Below, piece after piece: positions 8,689 through 17,186 of a stretch of 37,149 nucleotides of DNA. The position numbers were made by a program, and so were the translations under genes. Numbering within the stretch: position 1 is the stretch's first letter; each line of letters opens with the position of its first letter. The DNA comes from Lachnospiraceae bacterium (GTDB taxonomy: Bacteria; Bacillota; Clostridia; Lachnospirales; Lachnospiraceae): assembly GCA_022781925.1 (NCBI GenBank), contig JALESO010000066.1, positions 1 to 37,149 of the forward strand, in the 5' to 3' direction. The notes beneath the pieces are model-generated. The model worked only from the letters and a program-made list of their open reading frames with translations. It ran no database searches and was not told where the DNA came from.

Positions 8689-8788
8689 GGTGGATAGGAA
8701 TCTGGGAGTATAAAGCACGGAGAAATCTGTGTAATCAGGATTTGAGTGTTTTGCCACCCAAATCTTTATAAAAGGAACAGGTATCATT

Positions 8789-9559
8789 ATGAAAGAACTG
8801 GGAGAAAAGATCGTCAGCTACTGGGGAAATCGCGCGGAAGGATATTCGGAATATAACCGGGAAGAACTGGCAGGTGACAAGTGGCAGGACTGGATCGCAG
8901 AGATAAAAAAGCACTTACCGAAAAAAGAAAAATCAGAGATCCGGATTCTGGATATTGGAACCGGTCCCGGATTTTTTGCTATCTTGCTGGCGCAGGAAGG
9001 CTATCAGGTGACGGCTGTAGACTGTACCGCTGAAATGCTGACAGAAGCGCAGGAAAATGCCGGAGTGCTGGCTGCGCAGATCACATGGAAGCAGATGGAT
9101 GCACAGAAACTGGAATTCGCGGATGAAAGCTTTGATCTGGTTCTCAGCCGAAATCTGACCTGGGTATTAGAGGAACCGGAAACTGCCTATCAGGAGTGGT
9201 ATCGGGTGTTAAAACCAAAAGGGATCATGCTGAATTTCGATGCAAACTGGTATCGTTATCTGTATGATGAAGAAATGCGCAAAGCTTACGAAGCAGACCG
9301 TGCAGCCACGGAAGCAAATCAGGTGCGGGACGAATATATCAATACAGATATTGATGCAATGGAAGAAATTGCAAAAAATGTTCCATTGAGCCGTAAACTT
9401 CGCCCGGGATGGGACAGAGAAGTACTGCAGCGTATTGGGTTTTCAAAAATAGATATTGATACCGATATCTGGCAGCAACTTTGGACAGAAGATGAAAAAA
9501 TAAATTTTGCATCGACACCAATGTTTCGCATTGCGGCATACCGTGATATTGATGCATGA
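8789..9559 (+). CDS. Class I SAM-dependent methyltransferase (paralogue 2)
   Basis: 256 residues, the second of two tandem methyltransferases. Motif I is ILDIGTGPGFFA, followed by AVDCTAEML, MDAQKLEFADESFDLV, SRNLTW and RVLKPKG. The start YWGNRAEGYSEYNREELAG is the N-terminal cap that binds the substrate in this subfamily. About 100 bp separate it from paralogue 1; that gap holds a weak GGTGG/CCACC pairing and AAAGGAACAGG before the start. A terminator follows at 9596. Two diverged copies suggest two methylation steps or two substrates on one pathway. Confidence 0.85.
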   Translation: MKELGEKIVSYWGNRAEGYSEYNREELAGDKWQDWIAEIKKHLPKKEKSEIRILDIGTGPGFFAILLAQEGYQVTAVDCTAEMLTEAQENAGVLAAQITWKQMDAQKLEFADESFDLVLSRNLTWVLEEPETAYQEWYRVLKPKGIMLNFDANWYRYLYDEEMRKAYEADRAATEANQVRDEYINTDIDAMEEIAKNVPLSRKLRPGWDREVLQRIGFSKIDIDTDIWQQLWTEDEKINFASTPMFRIAAYRDIDA

Positions 9560-9595
9560 TATGACAGAAAATAATATATGTAATGTAAATAAAAG

Positions 9596-9660
9596 AACTT
9601 TGGCTATTTTTCGCAATAAGTGCTTATTGGCAAATGTAAAAAATAGTCAAAGTTTTTTTG
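9596..9660 (+). terminator. Terminator after the methyltransferase genes
   Basis: AACTTTGGCTATTTTT (9596-9611) pairs with AAAAATAGTCAAAGTT (9639-9654) with one G-T wobble, and a run of seven T follows. An inner CAATAAG/CTTATTG hairpin fills the loop. It separates the importer/methyltransferase block from the sigma-54 island. Confidence 0.88.
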
Positions 9661-9672
9661 TACAGAATGGTA

Positions 9673-9704
9673 GCAAAATGCATTTCCATTTTGCAACAAA
9701 AAAA
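9673..9704. promoter_or_regulatory. Probable enhancer (activator) site for the cyclase-operon sigma-54 promoter
   Basis: An inverted repeat GCAAAATG (9673-9680) / CATTTTGC (9687-9694) runs into CAACAAAAAAA. The block CCATTTTGCAACAAAAAA within 9683-9704 is identical over 22 bp to 19269-19290 upstream of the larB promoter. It lies about 100 bp above the -24 element, the usual distance for a Fis-type sigma-54 activator, and upstream of the terminator at 9751. Confidence 0.65.
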
Positions 9705-9750
9705 TACTATTCGTTGAAGAAAAGAAACAAAAACACATACATGTACAACA

Positions 9751-9775
9751 AAAGCCCCGTTTTTCGGGGCTTTTT
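9751..9775 (+). terminator. Rho-independent terminator just above the sigma-54 promoter
   Basis: AAAGCCCCG (9751-9759), loop TTTTT, CGGGGCTTT (9765-9773) and further T. It lies between the enhancer-like site and the -24/-12 promoter, so read-through from upstream is blocked while the activator can still loop over it. Confidence 0.92.
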
Positions 9776-9790
9776 CATGTAAGGAAAAAC

Positions 9791-9806
9791 TGGCACGGTA
9801 TTTGCT
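9791..9806 (+). promoter_or_regulatory. Sigma-54 (-24/-12) promoter of the cyclase operon
   Basis: TGGCAC GGTAT TTGCT: GG at 9792-9793 and GC at 9804-9805 with exactly 10 bases between, matching the consensus TGGCAC-N5-TTGC. The cyclase gene starts about 65 bases downstream. rpoN and a sigma-54 activator gene are present in the same island. Confidence 0.85.
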
Positions 9807-9871
9807 TTATATATAAGTGAATTCCCTACAATACATAATAATATAAATAAAATCGAAAAGGAGAAAGTAAA

Positions 9872-10789
9872 ATGTCAGAAATCGCAGTAAGACACACACG
9901 TGAAGAAAACTATGCGCACACAAATGACTGGAAAAAACCTTATGACGGAAATATCTTTGATATGTTCAAAGACGGCTCTTTCGAGTTGATCGATCTGTCC
10001 AACCCGTTTGGCAGAGGAAACCCACTCTGGCCATCCAACGGAGATTTCCATATTGACAGAGTACAGCATATGCCGATGCATTACAGATTGCTTCAGACCT
10101 TCAATTCTTTCCATATGCACAACTCCACACATGCAGATTCTCCATCTCATGTCATTCCGGAAAGTCCGTTTACACATGAGCTTCCAATCCAGAACTACTT
10201 TGGTGAAGCTGTATGTCTGGATATCCCGAAAGGAAAATGGGAGCTGATCACAGTAGAAGACATTGAGAACGCTGCTAAAAAAGTTCCAGGTGGAATCAAA
10301 GAAGGTGACTGGGTTCTGTTAAATACAGGTACACACAGACGCTGGGGTGAGAATGATGATTATTTCGCATACAGCCCGGGACTTTCCATTGACGGTGCAA
10401 AATGGTTTGTTGAGCATCATGTAAGAGGCGTTGGTTTTGATATGCAGGCTATCGACCACATCCTTTACACATATGCAGCAGATCACGGTCCTGGCCCATA
10501 CGTTCCACGTATCTGTGAGGAGTACGAAGAAGAGTTCGGACATCCGGCAAAAGACGATTTCCCAGAGTGGGAGCCATGCCATGATATTTTAATGGCAAAC
10601 AACGTAATGGGTATCGAGAACCTGGGTGGAGATCTGGATAAAGTAACAAACCAGAGATTCCTGTTCTGTGCATTCCCACTTCGCTGGTACATGGGTGACG
10701 GAACCATCGTTCGTGCCGTTGCATTTGTTCCATCTGACAGAATCGACAGAAGCGTACCGGACAAAGAATATCCGTACGGCGTATACTAA
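9872..10789 (+). CDS. Cyclase-family metal-dependent hydrolase (kynurenine formamidase-like fold)
   Basis: 305 residues of the cyclase family (PF04199), whose members include bacterial kynurenine formamidase, isatin hydrolase and trans-dienelactone hydrolase. They use Zn or Mn to hydrolyse cyclic amides, formamides or lactones. The metal motif H-x-G-T-H-x-D-x-P-x-H appears as H83-NST-H87-A-D89-SPS-H93, with Ser replacing Gly; a second conserved part is around VGFDMQAIDH. It is longer than kynurenine formamidase (about 210 aa) because of an N-terminal extension and a C-terminal insert. It is the first gene under a sigma-54 promoter, with AAAGGAGAAAG before the start. The substrate is unknown. 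Confidence 0.85.
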   Translation: MSEIAVRHTREENYAHTNDWKKPYDGNIFDMFKDGSFELIDLSNPFGRGNPLWPSNGDFHIDRVQHMPMHYRLLQTFNSFHMHNSTHADSPSHVIPESPFTHELPIQNYFGEAVCLDIPKGKWELITVEDIENAAKKVPGGIKEGDWVLLNTGTHRRWGENDDYFAYSPGLSIDGAKWFVEHHVRGVGFDMQAIDHILYTYAADHGPGPYVPRICEEYEEEFGHPAKDDFPEWEPCHDILMANNVMGIENLGGDLDKVTNQRFLFCAFPLRWYMGDGTIVRAVAFVPSDRIDRSVPDKEYPYGVY

Positions 10790-10836
10790 GAGTTAAGAAT
10801 ACCATTTATTAATTTTTAACATACCGCAAAACCTTA

Positions 10837-10982
10837 CTGTTCAGATCTGGTTTACAGATTTCTGAACAGAACAAGTAAATAAATGAATAAGGAGCCAGAC
10901 ATCAGAATATGGTAACTGTTCAGAGCAGTAAAAACTAAATAATGGCTTTGGACGGGAAATGCCGCGTATGGTGTCCGGCTCC
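10837..10982 (+). promoter_or_regulatory. Structured leader with mutually exclusive pairings before the dehydrogenase gene
   Basis: The 218-bp gap between the cyclase and dehydrogenase genes has CTGTTCAG at 10837-10844 and again at 10917-10924, with a single complementary CTGAACAG at 10862-10869 between them; only one of the two pairings can form at a time. A distal stem GGAGCCAGACA (10891-10901) / TGTCCGGCTCC (10972-10982) is followed by ATTTTG. This could be an attenuator, a processing site or a mRNA stabiliser. No known riboswitch class is recognised. Confidence 0.4.
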
Positions 10983-11007
10983 ATTTTGAGCAAAAAAAGG
11001 GGAATCT

Positions 11008-11949
11008 ATGAATAAAAAAAATATTGCTGTCCTTGGTGCAGGTAAAATGGGACTGGGAATTGCCCAGCTTTTTGCCACAAAAGGACACCAGGTAAAAGTA
11101 ATTTATGTATATGATGATAAAATCCGCTGTGATGCGGCTGCTGTTGTCAGAGATAACTTAAGTGTATTAGTTGAAAATGACGTAATGACCCAGCAGGAAG
11201 CAGATGCGGCAGCAGCCCGGATCAGCTTTGTGGACACCATCGAAGAAGTCGCAGATTTTGCAGATATCGTATTCGAGGGAATCATTGAAAAACTGGAGAT
11301 CAAACAGGATTATTTTGCAAAAATGGATGCAATCTTTCCAGTTTCCACTATTCTGGCAACAAACACATCGGCCATCAGCATCACAGAAATAGCAGAGAAA
11401 TCTGTACACAAAGAGCGTATCATCGGTACGCACTACTGGAATCCGGCGTACCTTGTTCCGTTAGTAGAGGTGATTAAGACAAAATATGTATCTGATGAGA
11501 CAGTACAGGCTACATACGATTTGTTAAAAGAAGCAGGAAAACGTCCGGTTATCGTAAAGAAAGATGTTCCGGGATTCCTCGCAAACCGTATGCAGCATGC
11601 ATTATTCAGAGAAGCGTTAAATATCATTGAGCAGGATATCGCTGATCCGGCGGATGTAGATGATGCGATCAAATATGGTTTTGGTATGCGTCTTGGCATC
11701 TGCGCACCAGTAGAAGTTATGGACATGGGCGGACTTGATCTGACTTACAACATCCACAGCTATCTGTTCCCACATCTGTGCAACAGTACAGAACCGTCAA
11801 AACTTCTGACAGACAATATTGCAAAAGGCAACCTTGGATTCAAAACCGGACAGGGACTTGAGACATGGTCCAAAGAAGATGTGGAAAAAGCAAACAAAGA
11901 ACTGACCGAGGGACTGATCAAAGTTGCCCGCGTGCTTGGTCGGTTATAG
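11008..11949 (+). CDS. 3-Hydroxyacyl-CoA-dehydrogenase-family NAD-dependent dehydrogenase
   Basis: 313 residues. The NAD-binding GAGKMG (G10, G12, G15), the catalytic-loop THYWNPAYLVPLVEV (H142) and the C-terminal helical 3HCDH domain are present. Classical 3-hydroxybutyryl-CoA dehydrogenases have HFFNP-x3-MKLVE at the catalytic loop. The HYWNP-AYLVPLVEV form resembles relatives that act on non-CoA 3-hydroxy acids, such as carnitine or gulonate dehydrogenases and lambda-crystallin types, so the substrate may not be a CoA thioester. It sits 12 bases before the thiolase gene, in the same operon. An oxidation of a 3-hydroxy group followed by thiolysis is the simplest joint role. Confidence 0.85.
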   Translation: MNKKNIAVLGAGKMGLGIAQLFATKGHQVKVIYVYDDKIRCDAAAVVRDNLSVLVENDVMTQQEADAAAARISFVDTIEEVADFADIVFEGIIEKLEIKQDYFAKMDAIFPVSTILATNTSAISITEIAEKSVHKERIIGTHYWNPAYLVPLVEVIKTKYVSDETVQATYDLLKEAGKRPVIVKKDVPGFLANRMQHALFREALNIIEQDIADPADVDDAIKYGFGMRLGICAPVEVMDMGGLDLTYNIHSYLFPHLCNSTEPSKLLTDNIAKGNLGFKTGQGLETWSKEDVEKANKELTEGLIKVARVLGRL

Positions 11950-11961
11950 GAGGGAAGCAAG

Positions 11962-13140
11962 ATGAGAGATGTAGTAATTGTAGCAGGATGCCGAACTCCG
12001 ATCGGAACCATCGGCGGACAGTTTAAGACACTTGCACCAGTAGAATTAACCATTCCTGTTATGCAAAATCTGATAAAACGATCCGGTATTGACCCGGTGA
12101 TTATTGATGATGTAATCTGGGGCTGTAATTATCAGAGAACATACAAAGAAAACAACCTTGCCAGAGTAGCAGCAGTAAAAGCAGGTCTGCCTGTAACTGT
12201 ACCGGGTATTACCATTCACAGAAACTGTACTTCCTCCATGTCAGCGATCCAGATGGGCTTCTATCAGATTCGTGCAGGGGAAGCGGAGTGCATTATGGCA
12301 GGAGGTTCTGACAGCATGAGCACAGCACCACATATGGTATTCAATGCCCGTTACGGACAGAAATACGGACATATGGAGATGCGTGATTCCATGTGGGATT
12401 CTCTGACAAATCTGGGAGTTGGTCCTGCGATGGGTATCACAGCAGAAAATGTGGCTGATAAATATGGTATTACAAGAGAACAGATGGATGCATATTCCCT
12501 CCGTTCCCAACAGCGTGCGGTAGCGGCCATCGATGCAGGACGTTTTGAGGAAGAAATCATCCCGGTCACTGTAAAATCCAGAAAGAGCGAAACTGTTTAT
12601 ACTGTAGATGAGTATCCGAAACGTAACGCTACTTTAGAGGGACTTCAGAAACTGAAACCTGCCTTCAAAGAAGGTGGAAAAGTAACAGCAGGAAATGCTT
12701 CTGGTATGAATGATGCTTCTTCCGGTGTCATCCTGATGTCTGAGGAAAAAGCAAAAGAACTTGGATGTCCGATCATGGCAAAAGTAGTCAGCGTAGCTAC
12801 CACTGGTGTAGAACCTGAATTAATGGGTATCGGACCGATCAGCTCCACAAAGAAAGCACTTGAGAAAGCTGGCCTGACCGTAGATGATATCGATCTGTTT
12901 GAAATCAATGAGGCATTCTCTTCTCAGTGTCTGGCCTGCCAGAAAGAACTTGGTGTTCCGGATGAGAAACTGAATGTCAACGGTGGTGGAATCTCTCTGG
13001 GACATCCAGTAGGAGCAACCGGTTCCAGAATCGTCATCACACTGATGTACGAGCTGAAACGCCGCAAACAGCGTTATGGTGTTGCAACACTTTGCGCCGG
13101 CGGTGGAATGGGAACAACCGTTGTCATTGAGATGCAGTAA
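11962..13140 (+). CDS. Thiolase (acetyl-CoA C-acyltransferase family)
   Basis: 392 residues, the normal thiolase length. The acyl-accepting C89 is in HRNCTSSM, followed by NEAFSSQ, H348 in GGISLGHPVGATGSR and the second catalytic C378 in CAGGGMGT. All catalytic positions are intact, so it should cleave 3-ketoacyl-CoA to acetyl-CoA plus a shorter acyl-CoA, or run the reverse. It directly follows the dehydrogenase (ribosome-binding site AGGAGGG 11949-11955 overlapping its stop). No CoA-transferase or CoA-ligase is in the window, so the source of the thioester is unclear. Confidence 0.93.
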   Translation: MRDVVIVAGCRTPIGTIGGQFKTLAPVELTIPVMQNLIKRSGIDPVIIDDVIWGCNYQRTYKENNLARVAAVKAGLPVTVPGITIHRNCTSSMSAIQMGFYQIRAGEAECIMAGGSDSMSTAPHMVFNARYGQKYGHMEMRDSMWDSLTNLGVGPAMGITAENVADKYGITREQMDAYSLRSQQRAVAAIDAGRFEEEIIPVTVKSRKSETVYTVDEYPKRNATLEGLQKLKPAFKEGGKVTAGNASGMNDASSGVILMSEEKAKELGCPIMAKVVSVATTGVEPELMGIGPISSTKKALEKAGLTVDDIDLFEINEAFSSQCLACQKELGVPDEKLNVNGGGISLGHPVGATGSRIVITLMYELKRRKQRYGVATLCAGGGMGTTVVIEMQ

Positions 13141-13268
13141 AAATAAACAATAAGGGGCAATTATTTTTCGGATAGGTTAAGTATAAAGTAAAAAGTTAGA
13201 AAAAGTGTGCGTTTAGGTATGTTATAGAAGGGAGAGAGCATATCTGAACGTATCAAGAGGAGAAAATT

Positions 13269-14546
13269 ATGGGAAACAACAAAAAAAGTGGGAACTCCCT
13301 GGTAAGTTTTGGTAAAGCAGGTTGGGGCACAATTATTTTCTGTATGGCAATGTTCTGGTTTTTCGTAGGATTCTGTACAGATGGTAACAATATCACAGCC
13401 CCGGCAGTAGCAGAGCATCTTGGCATTCAGCCCGGTACTGTTCTGCAGATGAATTCTTATGGTGGAATTCTCGGTGTTATTTTTTACATCGCATTTTCAC
13501 AGCTGACAAAGAAAATCGGCGCTAGAAAAGTAGCCGGTATCACGTTAATTATTTCTGGTATTTCCTATATTGTTATGGGTAACTGCCCAAATCTGGCAGT
13601 GTATACGATTGCATACACATGTCTGATCGGTTCTATCATGTCTGCAGGATATGTAGCAGGTGGCGCGTTAGTCGCTCAGTGGTTCCCGAAGCGTAAAGGT
13701 ATGGTTATGGGATACACAACGATGGGTCTGAATATCGCATCTGCAACATGGGTTCCGATGATGACACTCATCATTGCAAAAATGGGATTTGAAAAAGGTG
13801 TTATCATTCCTGGTGTATTAGTAGCAGTGCTTGCAGTGATCGGTCTTGCATTTATGAGAGATACTCCGCAGGAACGTGGTCTGAATCCGGATATGGTATC
13901 TGATGAAGTATTCCGGGCAGAGTATGATACAGATAATGCAGAGGCAGACAGCCGCTGGACGGTAGGAAAATTGTTAAAAACACCTGCTGTATGGACGGTA
14001 GGTATTGCAACCGGTATCTTGCAGTGCTGTTCCACTGGCGTAATGAGTCAGCTTGTTGTAAGAAATCAGGAACTTGGTATGTCTGCAACACAGGCAATAT
14101 CTATGATGACAGTTATCGCTATTGTTGGTATTTTTGGTTCCTGGCTTATTGGTATTCTGGATGATAAATTTGGTACAAAAAAAGTTATGATCCTGTTCTG
14201 CATCTGGTATGCTGCAGCAATTCTTGCAAATGTAACAAATACAACAGCTGGTATGTACATTGCTGTTATTATGATAGGTATTTCCATCGGCGGATCTGCA
14301 AACTTTATGACGTCTTTCCCATCTTCTGTATTCGGCCGTCATGGATTTGAAACTGTAAATAGTGTAATTTTCCCAATCCAGTCTATTTTGACTGCAAGTG
14401 CGTTCATGATCAATGGTATCAGCTTAAATGCAACCGGAAGCTTAAGATGGAGTTATTTGATTCTGGCGGTGATTGCGTTGCTCAACATTATTTTCGTTGG
14501 TCTGACAAAAGATCATCAGTTCAACCTGGATTGGAAAAAGAACTAA
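13269..14546 (+). CDS. MFS transporter, OFA (oxalate/formate antiporter)-like
   Basis: 425 residues with about 12 membrane helices. The FFVGFCTDGNNITAPAVAEH start, the loop 2-3 motif TKKIGARKV and VAQWFPKRKGMVMGYTTMG after helix 4 are typical of the OFA-like MFS group, which moves small organic acids. A central soluble loop lies around residues 196-235. It has AGAGGAG before the start. The 128-bp gap upstream has no convincing promoter, so it is probably co-transcribed with the preceding genes. It is the likely uptake carrier for the compound this operon degrades. Confidence 0.85.
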   Translation: MGNNKKSGNSLVSFGKAGWGTIIFCMAMFWFFVGFCTDGNNITAPAVAEHLGIQPGTVLQMNSYGGILGVIFYIAFSQLTKKIGARKVAGITLIISGISYIVMGNCPNLAVYTIAYTCLIGSIMSAGYVAGGALVAQWFPKRKGMVMGYTTMGLNIASATWVPMMTLIIAKMGFEKGVIIPGVLVAVLAVIGLAFMRDTPQERGLNPDMVSDEVFRAEYDTDNAEADSRWTVGKLLKTPAVWTVGIATGILQCCSTGVMSQLVVRNQELGMSATQAISMMTVIAIVGIFGSWLIGILDDKFGTKKVMILFCIWYAAAILANVTNTTAGMYIAVIMIGISIGGSANFMTSFPSSVFGRHGFETVNSVIFPIQSILTASAFMINGISLNATGSLRWSYLILAVIALLNIIFVGLTKDHQFNLDWKKN

Positions 14547-14569
14547 AAAACATATATGAGTAACTTGTT

Positions 14570-15751
14570 ATGAAAGATTTTGAATTTTTTCTTCCGACAC
14601 ATATTATTTTTGGAAAAAACGCAGAGCGGCAGGTCGGGCAACTGACTGCCGCATATGGGAAGCGTGTATTGCTTCTTTATGGAAGTGAACGTGTGGTAAA
14701 AAGTGGTCTGCTACGGTCCATTCAGAAAGATATTGAAACGTATGGCGGGGTATGTGAATGCTATGGTGGCATCACAGAAAATCCATTGCATACAACGGCA
14801 GAGAAAATCTGTACAGTTGTAAAAGAAAAACAGATTGACCTGTTGCTGGCAGTAGGCGGCGGCAGCGTCATTGATACAGCAAAAGCAGTCAGTATTGGCA
14901 GCTGTTATGCCGGAAATCTCTGGGATTTTTATTCCGGGAAAGCAGTACCACAGCAGGCATTGCCTGTGGGCGTTGTACTGACGATGGCAGCAACAGCAAG
15001 TGAAGTAAATTGCGTCTCTGTGTTATCCAATAAAAAACTTGGAAAAAAGACAGCATTTAATCATCCACTGACATTCCCAAAGTTTGCTCTGCTGAATCCG
15101 GAACTGACGTATACCGTTCCGGCACGACAGAGTGCAATCGGAACGATTGACATTTTTGCACATGCTTTCGAGCGATATTTTCACCTTGAGCAGAAGGGAA
15201 TCCTGCGCAGCGGATTGTGTACAGCAGTAATGAAAACGGTTTTGGCAGAACTGCCGTTGGTACAAAAAAAACCAGAAGATTATGAGGGCAGAAGTCAGCT
15301 CATGTGGGCGGCTGCCATGGCGCACAGTGACATGATCGGTACAGAAGGTGTATTTGCGTGTCATGAGATGTCTCATATTCTGACAGAAGAATATGGTCTG
15401 CCACATGGTTTGGCACTCGGAATTTTAATGCCTGCCTGGTGCAAATACATGTTGTTGAATCATCCACAGGAAATTGCCGTTTTTTCCAAGGAAGTATGGG
15501 ATGTTCCATATGATGAGAGCGAGGATGGCAGAAATGCGGAGACTGCGGCTCAGGATGGTATTTCCCGGTTCCAGAATTTTATCTGTTCTGTGGGATTGCC
15601 GGTGACGCTTCGGGAAGCCGGCATCATAAATACAGACAGTAGAAAACTGGCAAAGAAAATGCTGCCGGATCAGACTTCTGTTGTGGGAGAAAATTTTCAG
15701 CCTTTGAACCAGTTGGATGTACAGGCTATTTTCGAACTGGCAAAAGGATAA
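14570..15751 (+). CDS. Iron-containing alcohol dehydrogenase (type III)
   Basis: 393 residues. The NAD(P)-binding GGGSVIDTAKA (about 97-107) and metal ligands D194, H198, H265 and H279 (spacing 14 between the last two, as in FucO) are all present, with the catalytic-site H269 between. The family reduces aldehydes or oxidises alcohols with Fe or Zn; butanol dehydrogenase YqhD/BdhA types are the closest in style. It begins 23 bases after the MFS gene with no strong ribosome-binding site. In the operon it may remove an aldehyde product or recycle NADH. Confidence 0.9.
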   Translation: MKDFEFFLPTHIIFGKNAERQVGQLTAAYGKRVLLLYGSERVVKSGLLRSIQKDIETYGGVCECYGGITENPLHTTAEKICTVVKEKQIDLLLAVGGGSVIDTAKAVSIGSCYAGNLWDFYSGKAVPQQALPVGVVLTMAATASEVNCVSVLSNKKLGKKTAFNHPLTFPKFALLNPELTYTVPARQSAIGTIDIFAHAFERYFHLEQKGILRSGLCTAVMKTVLAELPLVQKKPEDYEGRSQLMWAAAMAHSDMIGTEGVFACHEMSHILTEEYGLPHGLALGILMPAWCKYMLLNHPQEIAVFSKEVWDVPYDESEDGRNAETAAQDGISRFQNFICSVGLPVTLREAGIINTDSRKLAKKMLPDQTSVVGENFQPLNQLDVQAIFELAKG

Positions 15752-15761
15752 TTTGTGATAG

Positions 15762-15801
15762 TTTTGCAACAGAATTTACAAGAATATGCAATGGTGCAAC
15801 A
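15762..15801. promoter_or_regulatory. Probable activator sites upstream of the DUF362 gene
   Basis: TTTTGCAACA (15762-15771) and GGTGCAACA (15793-15801) repeat the GCAACA core found above the other two sigma-54 promoters. They lie about 70 and 40 bp above the -24 element. The second is closer than is usual, so the first may be the main site. Confidence 0.5.
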
Positions 15802-15839
15802 GGCAGAACCGAAAAATGCGGAAAATCGGGTAAAAAAGT

Positions 15840-15856
15840 TGGCATATATTTTGCAT
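15840..15856 (+). promoter_or_regulatory. Sigma-54 (-24/-12) promoter of the DUF362 gene
   Basis: TGGCAT ATATT TTGCAT: GG at 15841-15842 and GC at 15853-15854, with 10 bases between. The consensus is met except for T at the sixth position of the -24 box. The gene starts 41 bases downstream after AGAGGAGG. Confidence 0.82.
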
Positions 15857-15896
15857 ATTAATAAATCAGAAGAAAAATAGAGGAGGACGTATCAAT

Positions 15897-17186
15897 ATGG
15901 CGAAAAAATCCCTGGTAGCCCTTGTAAAAGGAACAGACATTCAGGAGAATGTGACCAAAGTATTCGACCTTATGGGTGGAGTAGAAAACGTAATCAGAAA
16001 AGGTTCTACAGTTGTGCTGAAACCGAATGCAGGACATGCAGAGCCACCTGAGACATCTGTATGTACAAATCCGGAAGTAGTTCGTGCCGTTATCCGCGAG
16101 GTAAAAAAAGCGAACCCGAAACGTATTATTGTTGCTGAGGCAGCTGCAATCGGATGTGACACAGAGGAATGTTTCCGTGTAAGTGGAATTGCAGCTGTAG
16201 CTGAAGAAGAGGGTGTTGAATTAAAAGATATCAAGCGTGACAAAGAGCTGGTAAATATCGCAGTTCGCGGATATCGTTCCAACATCGATCATGTACTTCT
16301 TCCAAAATTCCTGATTGAAGCGGATCATTTAATAAACCTTCCAATTCTGAAAGCACATGCCAGCATGGTATTCTCAGGAGCATTAAAGAACATCAAAGGT
16401 GTTGTACAGGATAAAGTACATATGCAGATGCATCAGCAGAATCTGACCATGGCTATGATGGATGTATGGAGCGCATGTCGTGCCGACATCAATATCATGG
16501 ACGCAATGCGCGCAGCAAGTGGATACAGCCCACATATGCCGGTTCCTATTGAGACAAACATGATCCTTGGATCTAAAGATCCGGTTGCCATCGACCGTGT
16601 AGCCTGCGAGGTAACAGGTATCGACACTTCCTGTGTAGATTACTTCAAAGTGGCAAAAGAGACAGGCCTTGGAAATTACGACCTGGAGGATATTGAAGTT
16701 GTTGGTAACTCTATCGAAGAGAGCTACAAAAAAATGTGGATTCCATATATTGGCGACATGAGCACACGCTGGCCGGAATATGATGTGAAATGCGAAGGTG
16801 CATGCTCAAGTTGTCAGGCACTTCTTGCAATTAACATGGAAGAGCTGAAAGCTGTTAACGAGTATGACAAGAATGCGGGCATGACAGTTGTTATCGGTGG
16901 AAAGAACGAGATTCCGAAGGATATTCCGGATGAGAAGATCGTACTTCACGGAAACTGTACAAAGAAATATCTGAAAGATCATCCGAATGCATACTGGATC
17001 CTTGGCTGCCCGCCAAATGAGCCGGCACTGTATCTGACCGTTCAGAGAAAAGAAGTCATCAATGGTATGGGTGACCAGGAGGAAGAAATCATCCGTCCAT
17101 GTATGGCAAGAGACGCAGCAGTATGGCGTGACTTTGTATTCAAAGCTGCTGACAAATATTACGAGGAGCATCCGGACGAGAGATAA
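15897..17186 (+). CDS. DUF362-family protein, candidate metal- or nickel-pincer-dependent enzyme
   Basis: 429 residues. The DUF362 domain spans about 40-290: LKPNAGHAEPPETSVCTNPE near 41-60, LPILKAHASMVFSGALKNIKG (150-168) with an invariant-looking lysine K164, and H175/H179 close by. A cysteine set follows: C299-x3-C303-x2-C306, C354 in HGNC and C371 in LGCPPN, which could bind an iron-sulphur cluster or another metal. The GALKN-IKG...H arrangement recalls by eye the GG-x-K...PG...H region of LarA (DUF2088), but real homology is not shown here. It has its own sigma-54 promoter and overlaps the next gene by one base. With larB, larC and larE nearby and no larA, it is the leading candidate user of the cofactor. 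Confidence 0.8.
   Translation: MAKKSLVALVKGTDIQENVTKVFDLMGGVENVIRKGSTVVLKPNAGHAEPPETSVCTNPEVVRAVIREVKKANPKRIIVAEAAAIGCDTEECFRVSGIAAVAEEEGVELKDIKRDKELVNIAVRGYRSNIDHVLLPKFLIEADHLINLPILKAHASMVFSGALKNIKGVVQDKVHMQMHQQNLTMAMMDVWSACRADINIMDAMRAASGYSPHMPVPIETNMILGSKDPVAIDRVACEVTGIDTSCVDYFKVAKETGLGNYDLEDIEVVGNSIEESYKKMWIPYIGDMSTRWPEYDVKCEGACSSCQALLAINMEELKAVNEYDKNAGMTVVIGGKNEIPKDIPDEKIVLHGNCTKKYLKDHPNAYWILGCPPNEPALYLTVQRKEVINGMGDQEEEIIRPCMARDAAVWRDFVFKAADKYYEEHPDER

Noticed and set aside
9507..9782. 91-codon frame after the second methyltransferase
   Set aside because: It overlaps the methyltransferase end, two terminators and the enhancer-like site; composition is not protein-like and there is no ribosome-binding site.
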